Origin: Rhizobium sp. LC145
Lineage (GTDB): Bacteria > Pseudomonadota > Alphaproteobacteria > Rhizobiales > Rhizobiaceae
Assembly: GCF_001005825.1 (NCBI RefSeq)
Contig: NZ_LBHV01000001.1
Coordinates: forward strand, 310,001-374,000
Length of the DNA: 64,000 bases
Direction: 5' to 3'
The translations under genes were made by a program, and so were the position numbers. The notes under the pieces were generated by a model. That model was not told the origin of the DNA and searched no databases. It saw nothing but the letters and a program-made list of their open reading frames with translations. This document shows, one piece after another, positions 1 through 9,549 of the stretch (the first letter of the stretch is position 1; every line of letters begins with the position of its first letter).

Positions 1-1311
1 GTGAAGGTGACGGTCGTGCGCAAGAGCGATCTCTTCTTCGCCGGCAGCTTCGCCACCGCGCCGGAACTGCGGGCGACCGGCACCGCCGCAAGCAACAAGG
101 TGGCTGCCTTTTCAGTCGGCTCGCGGCTTGCAAGCCTCGACGGCGGCATATTGAACGCGCTGCTCGGCAAGCTCCTCGGCACGACGGTGTCGCTGAAGGT
201 CATGGACTACCGGGCGCTCGTGGATACCCAGGTGAACCTGCTCCACGTGCTGGACGCGCTCGCGATCGATCTCGGCCTGACTGCAGGCACCTATTCGGAC
301 GTGCTCGCGACCGAAATCACCTATGGCAAGCTGCTCGACGCGCTCGGCAAGACCACCGGCGTTACACCGGCCGTCGATACCGTGCTGAACACGCTTGAAA
401 ATGCGCTCGGCAGGACGCAGGTCAAGCTGAAGCTCGAGGAAATCCTGGCGCTCGGTCCGCTCTCGGAAAACCTCGTCGGCCAGGGTGACGGGTTGATGGT
501 CAAGGCGAGCCTGATGGACATCATCTCGGCCGCGGCCGTCGCCGGCAACAATGGCAAGCAGCTCGCCATCGATCTCGGGGCCACCATTCCGGGGCTTGCC
601 TCGATCACGCTGGATCTCGCGATCGGCGAACCGCCCGTCGGCACGCCTCCGACCGCCGTCGGCGAGCCGGGTACCGTCGTCCGCACCGCCCAGACGCGGC
701 TTGCGCTGCGGGTCGCGGTCGATGGGCTTGCGGCGATCGCCGGGCTGAAGGTGGAAGTTCCACTCTATCTGGAAGTCGCCCACGCAGAAGCGCGGCTTGC
801 CGATATCCGCTGCGGTGCCGGATCGCCGGGCACGGTCGATGTCGAAGTGGTTCCGGGGGTCGCTTCCCTCGGCCTAGGCAAGGTCGATCAGACCGCTTTC
901 GAGAATTTCGGCACGAAACCGCGCGTGACGGAGGCAAAAATCCTCTCGTCGCTCCTCATCAACATCACAGGCAAGGCGGATATCGCCGCGGGCAATCTCA
1001 CGAAGAAGACGCTGACCTTCTCGCCCGCTGACATAGCCGCCGCACGTGTCCAATCCGTACCGACCACCGACACGCTGACAAGCCTCCTCACCTCGGCTAT
1101 CCGCCGGCTCAAACTCGAAATCCAGGTGGGGCCGCTTGCTCTCGGAACGCCAACGCTCATCCAGAACGCGCTGGCCGATACGCTGGGCCTTTTGACCAAG
1201 CCGCTCGACACGGTGCTCTACAACTTGCTTGTTACGCTGGGCGTGCGGATCGGCGAGGCCGACGTGCGGGTCACCGGCGTGAGCTGCCAGCGTCCGGTGC
1301 TCGTCCAGTAA
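1..1311 (+). CDS. TadG-like / DUF2134 pilus-associated protein, C-terminal part
   Basis: The reading frame is open at the left edge, so this is very probably the last 436 residues of a longer protein; the GTG at base 1 is not taken as a start. The sequence is rich in small and aliphatic residues with long Leu/Gly/Ala stretches. It resembles the region after the N-terminal membrane anchor in rhizobial TadE/TadG-related proteins with a DUF2134 domain. Those proteins accompany Flp/Tad pilus genes and are thought to sit in the envelope. A cysteine near residue 271 and one near the C-terminus could form a disulfide; this is inference. It ends in TAA just before a strong hairpin shared with the convergent aroG. 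The family call rests on overall resemblance only. Confidence 0.65.
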   Translation: MKVTVVRKSDLFFAGSFATAPELRATGTAASNKVAAFSVGSRLASLDGGILNALLGKLLGTTVSLKVMDYRALVDTQVNLLHVLDALAIDLGLTAGTYSDVLATEITYGKLLDALGKTTGVTPAVDTVLNTLENALGRTQVKLKLEEILALGPLSENLVGQGDGLMVKASLMDIISAAAVAGNNGKQLAIDLGATIPGLASITLDLAIGEPPVGTPPTAVGEPGTVVRTAQTRLALRVAVDGLAAIAGLKVEVPLYLEVAHAEARLADIRCGAGSPGTVDVEVVPGVASLGLGKVDQTAFENFGTKPRVTEAKILSSLLINITGKADIAAGNLTKKTLTFSPADIAAARVQSVPTTDTLTSLLTSAIRRLKLEIQVGPLALGTPTLIQNALADTLGLLTKPLDTVLYNLLVTLGVRIGEADVRVTGVSCQRPVLVQ

Positions 1312-1336
1312 TCCGGCACGAAGCACGGAAAGCAGA

Positions 1337-1360
1337 AAGGCCGGCGTTTCCGCCGGCCTT
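1337..1360. terminator. Bidirectional Rho-independent terminator
   Basis: A perfect 10-bp inverted repeat (AAGGCCGGCG / CGCCGGCCTT) with a TTTC loop lies between the convergent TadG-like gene and aroG. A T-rich flank follows on the + strand, and the 5' arm supplies an AA/TT end on the other strand, so it could serve both genes. Confidence 0.8.
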
Positions 1361-1389
1361 CTTCATGTTTGCTCTTCGAAAACGGCCGA

Positions 1390-2763
1390 TCAGCCGTTCA
1401 CGACCATGCGCTTCTCGTCGCGGCCGCTCTTCATGCGCTCGGCGAGCAGGAAGGCCAGTTCCAGCGCCTGGTCCGCGTTGAGGCGCGGATCGCAATGGGT
1501 GTGGTAGCGATCCTGCAGGTCACCGGCCGTAACGGCACGTGCGCCGCCGGTGCATTCGGTCACGTCCTTGCCGGTCATCTCGACATGGATGCCGCCCGGA
1601 TGCGTGCCCTCGGCGCGGTGGATCTGGAAGAAGCTTTCCACTTCCGAAAGGATACGCTCGAACGGCCGGGTCTTGTAGTTGTTGAGCGTGATCGTGTTGC
1701 CGTGCATCGGATCGCAGGACCAGACGACCTTTTTGCCTTCGCGCTCCACGGCGCGGATCAGCTTCGGAAGGCTGTCGGCGACCTTGTCGTGGCCGAAACG
1801 GCAGATCAGCGTCAGGCGGCCCGCTTCGTTTGCCGGGTTCAGCGCGTCGATGAGTTCGATCAGGTTATCGGGCTGCAGCGAGGGGCCGCATTTGAGGCCG
1901 ATCGGGTTCTTGATGCCGCGGAAATATTCTACATGCGCATGGTCGAGCTGGCGCGTGCGGTCGCCGATCCAGATCATGTGGCCGGATGTGGCGTACCAGT
2001 CGCCAGACGTGGAGTCGACGCGGGTCAGCGCTTCCTCGTAGCCCAGAAGCAGCGCCTCGTGGCTGGTGAAGAAGTCCGTCTCGCGCAGGCTCGGCTGGTT
2101 TTCCGCGGTGATGCCGATCGCCTTCATGAACTCCATGGTTTCGCTGATGCGGTCGGCAAGCTTGCGGTAGCGCTCGCCCTGCGGGCTGTCCTTCACGAAA
2201 CCGAGCATCCACTTGTGGACGTTTTCGAGATTGGCATAGCCGCCCATGGCGAAGGCGCGGATCAGGTTGAGCGTCGCGGCCGACTGCCGGTAGGCGTCGA
2301 GCTGGCGCTCCGGGTTCGGCGTGCGCGACTCTTGCGTGAAATCGATGCCGTTGATGATGTCGCCGCGATAGGACGGCAGCTCCACCTCGCCCTGCTTCTC
2401 GATGTTCGAGGAGCGCGGCTTGGCGAACTGGCCGGCGATGCGCCCGACCTTCACGACCGGAAGCTGCGCGCCATAGGTCAGAACCACGGCCATCTGCAGG
2501 AAGGAGCGGAAGAAGTCGCGGATATTGTCCGCGCCATGTTCCGCGAAGCTTTCGGCGCAGTCGCCGCCCTGCAGCAGGAAAGCATTGCCTTCCGCAACGC
2601 TTGCGAGCTGCTTCTTCAGACGCCGAGCCTCACCGGCAAAGACGAGCGGCGGAAAGGTCGCAAGCTGTGCTTCCGTTGCAGCCAGCGCGGCCTGATCCGG
2701 ATATTCCGGGACCTGCTGGATCGGTTTCAGCCGCCATGTGCTCGGGGTCCAGTTTTGTGCCAT
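1390..2763 (-). CDS. aroG: Class II 3-deoxy-7-phosphoheptulonate synthase
   Basis: Catalyses condensation of phosphoenolpyruvate with erythrose 4-phosphate, the first committed step of the shikimate pathway, in the cytoplasm. The protein is about 457 residues, the normal size of the class II (plant/AroA-II) family. The signature QGGDCAESF begins near residue 65, with the metal-binding cysteine at about 69. Later motifs CGPSLQPDN and CDPMHGNT supply further metal and phosphate ligands. I chose the ATG at 2763 because AGGTGAG lies 4-5 bases upstream. A GTG at 2772 would add three residues but falls inside that SD. The gene stands alone, convergent with the TadG-like gene. In some species it is named aroF or aroH. 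Confidence 0.95.
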   Translation of the reverse strand: MAQNWTPSTWRLKPIQQVPEYPDQAALAATEAQLATFPPLVFAGEARRLKKQLASVAEGNAFLLQGGDCAESFAEHGADNIRDFFRSFLQMAVVLTYGAQLPVVKVGRIAGQFAKPRSSNIEKQGEVELPSYRGDIINGIDFTQESRTPNPERQLDAYRQSAATLNLIRAFAMGGYANLENVHKWMLGFVKDSPQGERYRKLADRISETMEFMKAIGITAENQPSLRETDFFTSHEALLLGYEEALTRVDSTSGDWYATSGHMIWIGDRTRQLDHAHVEYFRGIKNPIGLKCGPSLQPDNLIELIDALNPANEAGRLTLICRFGHDKVADSLPKLIRAVEREGKKVVWSCDPMHGNTITLNNYKTRPFERILSEVESFFQIHRAEGTHPGGIHVEMTGKDVTECTGGARAVTAGDLQDRYHTHCDPRLNADQALELAFLLAERMKSGRDEKRMVVNG

Positions 2764-2945
2764 CTTACTCACCTGTTTGCCGCATCGGCAGATGCCGCCG
2801 CGCGCCTTCGATCTCGGGGATGCGGGCTTATAAACCTTAACGAAGCTCTTGCATAGCGGCAGTTACAGCCGGCCGCATGTTGCGACGAACCCACTATTTT
2901 TGAGGGGTCCGCCGCATACGGCAAGCTGGAATCCGCCTCTCTCGC

Positions 2946-4340
2946 TCAGGCGTCCACGCGCTCGCCGTTCACCACCCGGTAGCTCGGCTTGTACATGGTG
3001 ACGAGTTCTTCGGCAGCCGTCGGATGCACCGCCATGGTGCGGTCGAAATCTTCCTTGGTGAGCCCGGCCTTCAACGGAATGCCCAGAAGCTGCGCCATCT
3101 CGCCCGCGTCGTGGCCGAGAACGTGCGCGCCAACCACCTTGCGGCTCTTCGCATCGACCACGAGCTTCATGATCATCTTCTCCGCGCGGCCCGAGAGCGT
3201 CGCCTTCATCGGGCGGAATTCGGCGCGGTAGACCTCGATCACGGGATATTTCTTACAGGCGGCTTCTTCCGAAAGCCCGACCGTGCCGATCTCGGGCTGC
3301 GAGAAGACGGCCGTCGGGATGAGTTCGTGGTCGGGCGCCGTCGGATTGTCCTTGAAGGCCGTCTCGATGAAGCACATGGCCTCATGGATCGCTACCGGGG
3401 TCAGCTGTACCCGGTCGGTGACATCGCCGAGTGCGTAGATATGCGGAATGCTCGTGCGGGAATATTCGTCCACGACGATCGCTCCGCGCTCGTTCACCTC
3501 GACGCCGGCTGCCTCCAGTCCGAGTCCTTGCGTGTTCGGATCGCGCCCAAGAGCCAGCATGATCGTATCGACGGCGATCGTCTCGCCGCTGAGGGTGCGG
3601 GCGACGAGCCCGCCGGCCGGCGCCTTCGTCACTTCCTCGATGACATCGGTCAGGACGATGCGGATACCCTTTTCCACCATCGCCTTGTGGAGCCCCTGGC
3701 GCATATCCTGGTCGAAGCGGACAAGGATCTCCTTGCCGCGATAGATCAGCGTCGTATCCACGCCGAGGCCGTGGAAGATATTGGCGAACTCAACCGCGAT
3801 GTAGCCGCCGCCTGAAATCAGGATCGAGCGCGGCAGCTCGGGCAGATCGAAGGCCTCGTTGGAGGAAATGCAGAGCTCGTGCCCGGGAAGGGCAGCGTGC
3901 GGGTTCGGCGAGCCGCCGGTCGCGATCACGATCTTTTCCGCCGTGACGGTCTTGCCCGTATTTACCAGCCGGATCGTGTGGGCATCCACCAGTTCGGCCC
4001 GAGTTTCCAGAACCTCGGCGCCGTTATTCTCCAGTCCCCTGCGGTAGAGGCCTTCGAGACGGGCGATCTCCTTGTCCTTGGCGGCGATCAGCTTCTTCCA
4101 GTCGAAGGTGCTCGTTCCCACCTCCCAGCCGAAGCCAACGGCATCCTCGAAATGCTCGCCGAATTGCGAGGCGTAGACGAAGAGTTTCTTCGGCACGCAG
4201 CCACGGATGACGCAGGTTCCGCCGAAGCGATATTCTTCCGCGATCGCCACCCTCTTTCCGAGCGACGCCGCGACGCGGCCCGCCCTCACGCCCCCCGATC
4301 CGCCACCGATCACAAAGAGGTCGTAATCATAGGCGGCCAT
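2946..4340 (-). CDS. gor: Glutathione-disulfide reductase
   Basis: An NADPH-dependent flavoenzyme that reduces glutathione disulfide and maintains cytoplasmic thiol balance. The 464-residue protein has the FAD-binding GGGSGG motif at residues 12-17. The redox-active pair Cys43/Cys48 lies in GGTCVIRGCVPKK, a second Rossmann motif (GGGYIAVEFA) binds NADPH, and the HPT motif near the C-terminus carries the proton-relay histidine. The ATG at 4340 has AAGGAG seven bases upstream, so an in-frame start 39 bases further upstream is unlikely. It follows the DUF2059 gene on the same strand, separated by a terminator, so it is probably transcribed separately. Confidence 0.95.
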   Translation of the reverse strand: MAAYDYDLFVIGGGSGGVRAGRVAASLGKRVAIAEEYRFGGTCVIRGCVPKKLFVYASQFGEHFEDAVGFGWEVGTSTFDWKKLIAAKDKEIARLEGLYRRGLENNGAEVLETRAELVDAHTIRLVNTGKTVTAEKIVIATGGSPNPHAALPGHELCISSNEAFDLPELPRSILISGGGYIAVEFANIFHGLGVDTTLIYRGKEILVRFDQDMRQGLHKAMVEKGIRIVLTDVIEEVTKAPAGGLVARTLSGETIAVDTIMLALGRDPNTQGLGLEAAGVEVNERGAIVVDEYSRTSIPHIYALGDVTDRVQLTPVAIHEAMCFIETAFKDNPTAPDHELIPTAVFSQPEIGTVGLSEEAACKKYPVIEVYRAEFRPMKATLSGRAEKMIMKLVVDAKSRKVVGAHVLGHDAGEMAQLLGIPLKAGLTKEDFDRTMAVHPTAAEELVTMYKPSYRVVNGERVDA

Positions 4341-4404
4341 GGGGTTCTCCTTCGGCAGGCAATGGAATGTGGCACTCATATAATGATTGCGGCCGGAAAA
4401 GGAA

Positions 4405-4426
4405 AAGCCCGGATCGCTCCGGGCTT
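4405..4426 (-). terminator. Rho-independent terminator downstream of the DUF2059 gene
   Basis: A 9-bp inverted repeat (AAGCCCGGA / TCCGGGCTT, 4-base loop) followed on the minus strand by TTCCTTTTCC. It lies between the DUF2059 stop and the gor start and should end rpiA-DUF2059 transcripts. Confidence 0.75.
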
Positions 4427-4453
4427 CACAAAATCCTTTTGCCGATGCGGCAC

Positions 4454-5020
4454 TTACTGCTGCGGCTGGCCTTCGGCCGGCGGCGCCACGCTTTCGGCGG
4501 CCGGAGCCTGAACGGGAGCCGCGTCGATCACGCCGCGGAGCTTTTCGCTGCTCTGGGCGGTCAGGTCGCGGGAAATGCCGTTTGCCCAGATCTCGGCAGA
4601 CTTCGCGAGTTCGCGGGCAACCAGCGGACCGTTGGTCAAGAGCTTCTTGCCGGCCTCGGTGCCGTAGAAGGCGGTAATGGCCTTGAGCTCGTCGATGGTG
4701 AAGGTCTTGGCGTAGGTCGTCGCAGCCTCGCGCTCCAGATCGGAACGGCGGGCGGCGAGACTGATTGCCACCTCGTCGACACCGGCGGAAATCTGCTCCT
4801 GGAAGTTCGGCGATGCCTGGATGAACTCGGCCTTCAGCCGCTCGGCGAGGTTCGGCAGGATGGCATCATAGCGATCGGTGGCGTTGATCGCGTCGATCGT
4901 TGCGCGCGCAGCCGCAAGATGCTCCTCGGAAATCTCCTGCGCGCTCGCGGGCGCAGCAAAGGCGCCGGCAAGAAGAATCGCAACAGCGGCGGCACGCCCA
5001 AAAACCGCAAATCTGACCAT
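4454..5020 (-). CDS. DUF2059 domain protein, exported
   Basis: A 188-residue protein of unknown function. The first 28 residues form a clear Sec signal peptide (basic start, alanine/leucine core, cleavage near ASAQ), so the mature protein is probably periplasmic. The rest is a helical DUF2059-type domain with the characteristic stretch around FTIDELKAITAFYGTEAGKKL near residues 105-125, and a Pro/Ala/Gln-rich tail. AGGAGC lies about eight bases before the ATG. The gene starts only 20 bases after the rpiA stop on the same strand, so the two are probably co-transcribed. DUF2059 proteins commonly sit beside rpiA in rhizobia, but no biochemical role is established for them. Confidence 0.85.
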   Translation of the reverse strand: MVRFAVFGRAAAVAILLAGAFAAPASAQEISEEHLAAARATIDAINATDRYDAILPNLAERLKAEFIQASPNFQEQISAGVDEVAISLAARRSDLEREAATTYAKTFTIDELKAITAFYGTEAGKKLLTNGPLVARELAKSAEIWANGISRDLTAQSSEKLRGVIDAAPVQAPAAESVAPPAEGQPQQ

Positions 5021-5040
5021 GAGTTGATTGCTCCTGTAAA

Positions 5041-5736
5041 TTATTTCGCCTTCAACGTCCGCACTCCCGCCGGACCGGCGATGATCGCAAAGGACGCCAT
5101 ATTGATGAACAACCCGTGTTCAACGACACCGGGAATCGAATTCAGCTCGCCAGAGAGAGCCTCTGCATCAGGAATACGGCCAAAAGATGCGTCGAAAATG
5201 AAGTGGCCGCCGTCCGTCGTGAACGGGTCTTCGCCGGCTTTGCGCAGCTTCAGCTCACCCGAAAGACCAAGCCGCGCTGCCGCTTTTTCGATGGCGATGC
5301 GGGTGGATGTCTGGCCGAAAGGGTTGATCTCGATCGGCAGCGGAAAGGCGCCGAGCGTATCCACGAGCTTGGTTTCGTCGGCGATGACGATCATGCGGTT
5401 CGAAGCCGCCGCGACGATCTTCTCGCGCAGAAGCGCGCCGCCGCCGCCCTTGATGAGGCTGAGACCGCCGTCCACCTCGTCGGCGCCGTCGACTGTCAAA
5501 TCGAGCTCCGGAAGTTCCTCCAGGGATTTCAGCGGCACGCCGAGTTCAAGGCAGAGCCTCGCAGTACGCTCGGATGTCGGAACGCCCTCCACCCGCAGCC
5601 CCTCGGCCACCTTCTCGGCGAGCAGCCGGACGAATTCCTCGGCTGTCGAGCCTGTGCCGATGCCGAGCCGCATGCCGTCCTCGACATAGGCCAGCGCCGC
5701 CTCGGCTGCCTTGATCTTCATTTCCCGGGCGTCCAT
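5041..5736 (-). CDS. rpiA: Ribose-5-phosphate isomerase A
   Basis: Interconverts ribose 5-phosphate and ribulose 5-phosphate in the non-oxidative pentose phosphate pathway. The 231-residue protein matches the family in length. Visible motifs are [11 protein letters not shown] (phosphate binding), DGADEVD (catalytic aspartates), [11 protein letters not shown] (catalytic lysine and the conserved glutamate region) and [18 protein letters not shown] precedes the ATG at 5736 by about ten bases. The frame stays open further upstream, but that part overlaps the divergent gph gene and has no family character. It is followed closely by the DUF2059 gene. Confidence 0.95.
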   Translation of the reverse strand: MDAREMKIKAAEAALAYVEDGMRLGIGTGSTAEEFVRLLAEKVAEGLRVEGVPTSERTARLCLELGVPLKSLEELPELDLTVDGADEVDGGLSLIKGGGGALLREKIVAAASNRMIVIADETKLVDTLGAFPLPIEINPFGQTSTRIAIEKAAARLGLSGELKLRKAGEDPFTTDGGHFIFDASFGRIPDAEALSGELNSIPGVVEHGLFINMASFAIIAGPAGVRTLKAK

Positions 5737-5923
5737 GCGCCAAAAGCTCCCCCGATGTTTCGCCGAACCGCTGTTTACACGCCTCCCCCGCCAAACGAAA
5801 GACCCCGATCGCGTGAAAACAGGCATATCCGCCGACGCTGTCAGACGCCTCATCATTTGCATTTGCCGCCGCCATTGCCTAAGTCGGATGTCCAACCTTC
5901 CTGCGACCTCACGAGGTGTTCCG

Positions 5924-6637
5924 GTGAATTCTCCCCTCGTCATCTTCGATCTCGACGGCACGCTGATCGATACCGCGCCCGATCTCATCGACAGCCTGAA
6001 CCATACGATCGCGGCGGCCGATCTTGCGCCGGTCACCTTCGCGGACCTCACCCATCTCGTCGGCCAGGGAGCGCGCGTGATGATCCGCCGCGCCTTCGAA
6101 CTCCGAGGCAAGCCGCTCGATGAGAAGGACGTGGAACCGTTGCTCGAGCGTTTCCTCGCCCATTACAAGGCACATATGCCGGGCGAAAGCCGCCCCTATC
6201 CCGGTCTCATCCAATGCCTGGATCGTCTTTCGGCCGCCGGCATGACGCTCGCCGTCTGCACCAACAAATCGGAAGAGCTTGCCCTGCCGCTTCTCGAAAA
6301 GCTCGGCCTGACGCAGCGTTTCGCCGCGATCACCGGGGGAGACACGTTCCCCGTCCGCAAGCCCGACGCGCGCCACATCCTCGGCACGATCGAGCGCGCC
6401 GGCGGCGATCGCGAAAAGAGCGTGATGATCGGCGACAGCATCAACGACATCCTGGCCGCCCGCAACGCCGGCATTCCCTCGATCGCCGTCACCTTCGGCT
6501 ATTCGGACGTTCCCGTGCACGAACTCGAACCGGACCATGTGATTGACGGCTTCGATGAGCTCACCGCCGACCTGATCGGACGAGCGATCGCCGAGGGCGT
6601 CAAACTTCAGCCGATCGTCGATAGCGCGACGGCCTGA
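5924..6637 (+). CDS. gph: Phosphoglycolate phosphatase
   Basis: HAD-superfamily hydrolase that removes 2-phosphoglycolate, a product of oxidative DNA repair and photorespiration-like chemistry. The motif I DLDGT (Asp9 and Asp11) is at the N-terminus, motif II lies around AVCTNKSEE, the conserved lysine in the KPDARH segment, and motif IV is [15 protein letters not shown] chose the GTG at 5924 because GAGGTG lies six bases upstream and the protein then begins as other Gph proteins do, about 237 residues. An ATG at 5888 would add twelve residues. It is divergent from rpiA and followed 17 bases later by the acetyltransferase gene. Confidence 0.9.
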   Translation: MNSPLVIFDLDGTLIDTAPDLIDSLNHTIAAADLAPVTFADLTHLVGQGARVMIRRAFELRGKPLDEKDVEPLLERFLAHYKAHMPGESRPYPGLIQCLDRLSAAGMTLAVCTNKSEELALPLLEKLGLTQRFAAITGGDTFPVRKPDARHILGTIERAGGDREKSVMIGDSINDILAARNAGIPSIAVTFGYSDVPVHELEPDHVIDGFDELTADLIGRAIAEGVKLQPIVDSATA

Positions 6638-6654
6638 GCCCGGCGAGGCCTGCC

Positions 6655-7170
6655 ATGAGGATCGAGCGGGTCGGGCGAATTTCCACAAGCGATATCGCGG
6701 ATTGCGACTTCTCCTTCGACGTGACCTCCGAGCTGAAGGCGCCCTGGGACCCGTTCCGGGACGTCGAAGATGTCGAGGCTTATGGAAAGACCTATGAATT
6801 CCATGAGGATGAAGCGAGGACGGATGAAGACCGCGCCGTGATCGCGGCGATCGACGGCAGCCGGGTCCGTGGCTACGTGATCGTCTCCAGGAGCTGGAAT
6901 GGCTATGCGGAGATCGATGACATTCAGATCGACCGGCCGCTGCGCGGCACCGGTCTCGGCAGCCTGTTGATGGATCATGCGGTCGAATGGGCGAAGGCTC
7001 AGGCCCTGCCCGGCATCCGCCTCGAAACGCAGTCCAACAATGTGGCTGCGTGCCGGTTCTACAAGAGATACGGCTTCGAACTCGGCGGATACGACGAACA
7101 TCTCTACAGCGCGCTCGGCCAATCCCGCCGGGAGATCGCGCTCTTCTGGTACCTGTTCTTCAAGAAATAA
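6655..7170 (+). CDS. GNAT acetyltransferase, streptothricin-acetyltransferase-like
   Basis: A 171-residue GNAT-fold protein. The acetyl-CoA-binding loop RGTGLG lies near residues 99-104. The C-terminal part has LETQSNNVAACRFYKRYGF and ends with an EIALFWYLFF-type strand; both closely resemble streptothricin acetyltransferases such as Bacillus subtilis SatA. These enzymes acetylate the beta-lysine group of the antibiotic. Whether this protein does so is inference from that resemblance. It follows gph by 17 bases and may be read from the same transcript, ending at a hairpin shared with the convergent L,D-transpeptidase gene. Confidence 0.8.
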   Translation: MRIERVGRISTSDIADCDFSFDVTSELKAPWDPFRDVEDVEAYGKTYEFHEDEARTDEDRAVIAAIDGSRVRGYVIVSRSWNGYAEIDDIQIDRPLRGTGLGSLLMDHAVEWAKAQALPGIRLETQSNNVAACRFYKRYGFELGGYDEHLYSALGQSRREIALFWYLFFKK

Positions 7171-7194
7171 GGGCGGCGCTATCCGCACCGCCCT
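7170..7194. terminator. Terminator between convergent genes
   Basis: A 7-bp stem (AGGGCGG / CCGCCCT) with an 11-base loop is followed on the + strand by AATTGTTTTT. It overlaps the last base of the acetyltransferase stop codon and lies between that gene and the convergent transpeptidase gene. Confidence 0.65.
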
Positions 7195-7220
7195 AATTGT
7201 TTTTCAGCTTCGGTCCTGGA

Positions 7221-9134
7221 TCACGCCTGCGGCGTTCTCGCCTTGGTGGTCGCCTCGAAAGCCTTCTCAACCGCCGCATCCCGACCGTAGACATCATCGA
7301 AATATTCCACCACGCCGTCCTTGTTCGGCCATGCCGTGAAATAGGCCACGTAGACCGGGATCTTCGCATTCACCTTGGCGGCGACATTCTTGCCGGCCGC
7401 GATCCGCGCCGAAACGTCCGCCTCGGTCGTGCCGAGCACCGCGGCCGCCATCTTGCGCGGTTCGGCAAGCCGCACGCAACCATGGCTCAGAGCCCGCATG
7501 TCGCGCTGGAAATAGCTCTTTGAGGGCGTGTCATGCATGTAGATCGCATGCGCGTTCGGGAAGAGTATCTTTAGATCGCCGAGCGCATTGTCGCTCGACG
7601 GCGGCTGGCGTACCGAAATCCCCCTGGTCGATCCATACCAGTTGACGTTGCGCGAGGAGACCGTGCGGCCGTTGACGGCCACCTCGTAACCCAGCCGGTC
7701 GAGATAGGACGGGTCCGAGCGCAGGCGCGGCAGCATCTCATTGACGATGATCGACTGCGGCACGCCCCAATAGGGGTTGAACTCCACCGTCTGGATTTCG
7801 TCCTGGAAGAAATAGGTCTGGTTCGCTTTCGAGCCGATGACGACGCGCATCGAGAACTGCTCGGCGCCGTGCTCGTGATAGTTCACCGTATAGGCCGGCT
7901 GATTGATGAAGACGTAGCGGTCGCCGAGATTGTCCGGCAACCAGCGGGCCTCTTCCATGGCGACGACGAGCTTGCGGATCTTGTCCTCGGCGGTATGGCC
8001 GGTCATGGCGCGCACGGTGGCCGGGCCGATCACGCCGTCCGCCTTCAAACCCGCTTCCTCCTGGAAGGACTTCACGAGATCGACGAGTTCGGGCGTATAG
8101 TCGGTCGACTGCTGATAGCCGGCAAAGATCGCGGAATGCTTGCTCTTCAGCGCATCCGAACCGCGATGCTCGATCGCCGCCACCACGTTGGCCATTTCCG
8201 GGCTGCTCTTGCCCGGCTTCAGGATCAGGTTTTCCGGCAGCGCGACCGCCGCACTCTCCTTGCTTGCCTCCGCCTTCAGCTTGGCAAGCTCCGCCTTCAA
8301 CGCATTGAAATGGGCGCTCTGCGGCGCCAGGCTTTCCAGATAGGCGCCGGCATCCGTGCTGTTCTTCACGAAGGGAAGCACGACGGAGAGGTTCACGTCC
8401 TTGCGCTTCAGGTCGTGGTAGCCGGAAATCCGGTTCGGATCGATGCGCCCGCGGATCATGTCCTGTGCGAAGGTCAGCACCTTGGCCGACAGGGCAAGCT
8501 CGAACTGCATCAGTTGCCGTTCATGCGTCTCGATCCCGGAAACGGCAGGAACATCCGATGCCTCGACGGCTTCGTCGGTCGCGGAAACGGGCTCTATGCT
8601 CGCGGTGACCAGCTCGGGCACCGGCAGCACGTAATCGGCCGGATCGAGCCCGTAGTCGCCGGCCTTTTCGAGCGTGGCGAGCACGGCCCTCGCCTTCTCC
8701 GTGATGTCGCCATCGGCAACCCAGAGGGTCTTGGCGCCGGATCGGCCGTAATAGGTCTCCAGCGCCTGTGCGACGTCGCTGGCGGCCATCACCTTGGCTT
8801 CAGTCAGGAAACGGCTCTCGTCGGTTGCCGTCGCCGCGGCAAAGCCGTCCGTTTTCACGGCGCGCACGGCATCCGTCTTGTAGGTGTAATAGGTTGGCCC
8901 GGAGACCTTCGGCAAGGGCTCGGGATCGCGGTCGCGGACGGCGGAGGACGGCTGGCGCCCCGCGACGTTCGGCGCCGGAGCCGGCTCCTCGGCGACCGGT
9001 GCGCGCTTTGCCGGCCCACCCCGAATGAGATCGAGAAGCGTCAGGGCATGGGCGGGTGCGATACCTCCGGCAAGCAATGAAATTCCCGACGCGAGCGCAA
9101 GCGCGATCGAAGTCCTGTTAAGTCTCTGCTGCAA
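7221..9134 (-). CDS. L,D-transpeptidase with peptidoglycan-binding domain (YcbB/LdtD-like)
   Basis: An exported enzyme predicted to form 3-3 cross-links in peptidoglycan or attach proteins to it. The 637-residue protein starts with a signal peptide (cleavage near HALT, about residue 32). A Pro/Glu-rich linker and a helical region typical of YcbB-like enzymes follow. A peptidoglycan-binding segment (LVDLVKSFQEEAGLKADG) lies near residues 355-380. The YkuD catalytic domain carries HDTP, then SHGCVRL with the nucleophile at about Cys553. The start appears to be TTG at 9134 with GGGGA upstream; there is no ATG that keeps the signal peptide intact. It stands alone on the minus strand. Confidence 0.88.
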   Translation of the reverse strand: MQQRLNRTSIALALASGISLLAGGIAPAHALTLLDLIRGGPAKRAPVAEEPAPAPNVAGRQPSSAVRDRDPEPLPKVSGPTYYTYKTDAVRAVKTDGFAAATATDESRFLTEAKVMAASDVAQALETYYGRSGAKTLWVADGDITEKARAVLATLEKAGDYGLDPADYVLPVPELVTASIEPVSATDEAVEASDVPAVSGIETHERQLMQFELALSAKVLTFAQDMIRGRIDPNRISGYHDLKRKDVNLSVVLPFVKNSTDAGAYLESLAPQSAHFNALKAELAKLKAEASKESAAVALPENLILKPGKSSPEMANVVAAIEHRGSDALKSKHSAIFAGYQQSTDYTPELVDLVKSFQEEAGLKADGVIGPATVRAMTGHTAEDKIRKLVVAMEEARWLPDNLGDRYVFINQPAYTVNYHEHGAEQFSMRVVIGSKANQTYFFQDEIQTVEFNPYWGVPQSIIVNEMLPRLRSDPSYLDRLGYEVAVNGRTVSSRNVNWYGSTRGISVRQPPSSDNALGDLKILFPNAHAIYMHDTPSKSYFQRDMRALSHGCVRLAEPRKMAAAVLGTTEADVSARIAAGKNVAAKVNAKIPVYVAYFTAWPNKDGVVEYFDDVYGRDAAVEKAFEATTKARTPQA

Positions 9135-9549
9135 TGTCGTCCCCGTGCCTGATTCCGCGTGACCACGCGGCTTGAAGAAGTATCACGGCATCTAACGAAT
9201 GCCATGAGGGATGGAAATAAAGCCCGGCTGCGCGGGCCGACTCGGCAGGCCCGAAAAGCGCGCCGGTTCGCAGGCGAAAGGTTAAGAAAATATTCGTTAA
9301 ATTTTTACTGATGCGATGCCGGCCAAGCCCGGCATTCGTGCAAACCGCGTCGAATTAATTTTGGCTGCGTGGCACAAAAGGCACGCCGTTTGCTTTGAAC
9401 GCGAGCGATCCACGGCATGGTTCCACTCGGGCGAATCGCCTTTCCTCAACCTAATCGTTTAGAAAATACCCTGCCCTCTTGCGCGCTTCCGCGTAGTTGA
9501 ATACTGCCTGCGGCAGCAATCCACCTGGACGAAAATAAAGGCAGCGAAG
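9135..9549. other. Intergenic region between divergent transpeptidase gene and fumC
   Basis: About 415 bases without a credible gene. It should hold the promoters of both flanking genes. I see an AT-rich stretch at about 9280-9312 with two TTAA tetramers separated by 11 bases, and a small hairpin at 9316-9335 (ATGCCGG / CCGGCAT). No assignable operator or RNA motif was recognised. Confidence 0.5.

Noticed and set aside
1369-2856. A 495-codon + frame across aroG
   Set aside because: aroG on the minus strand has all class II DAHP synthase motifs; the + frame has none.
9279-9312. CtrA binding site (TTAA-N7-TTAA)
   Set aside because: The two TTAA tetramers are 11 bases apart, not 7, so the consensus is not met.
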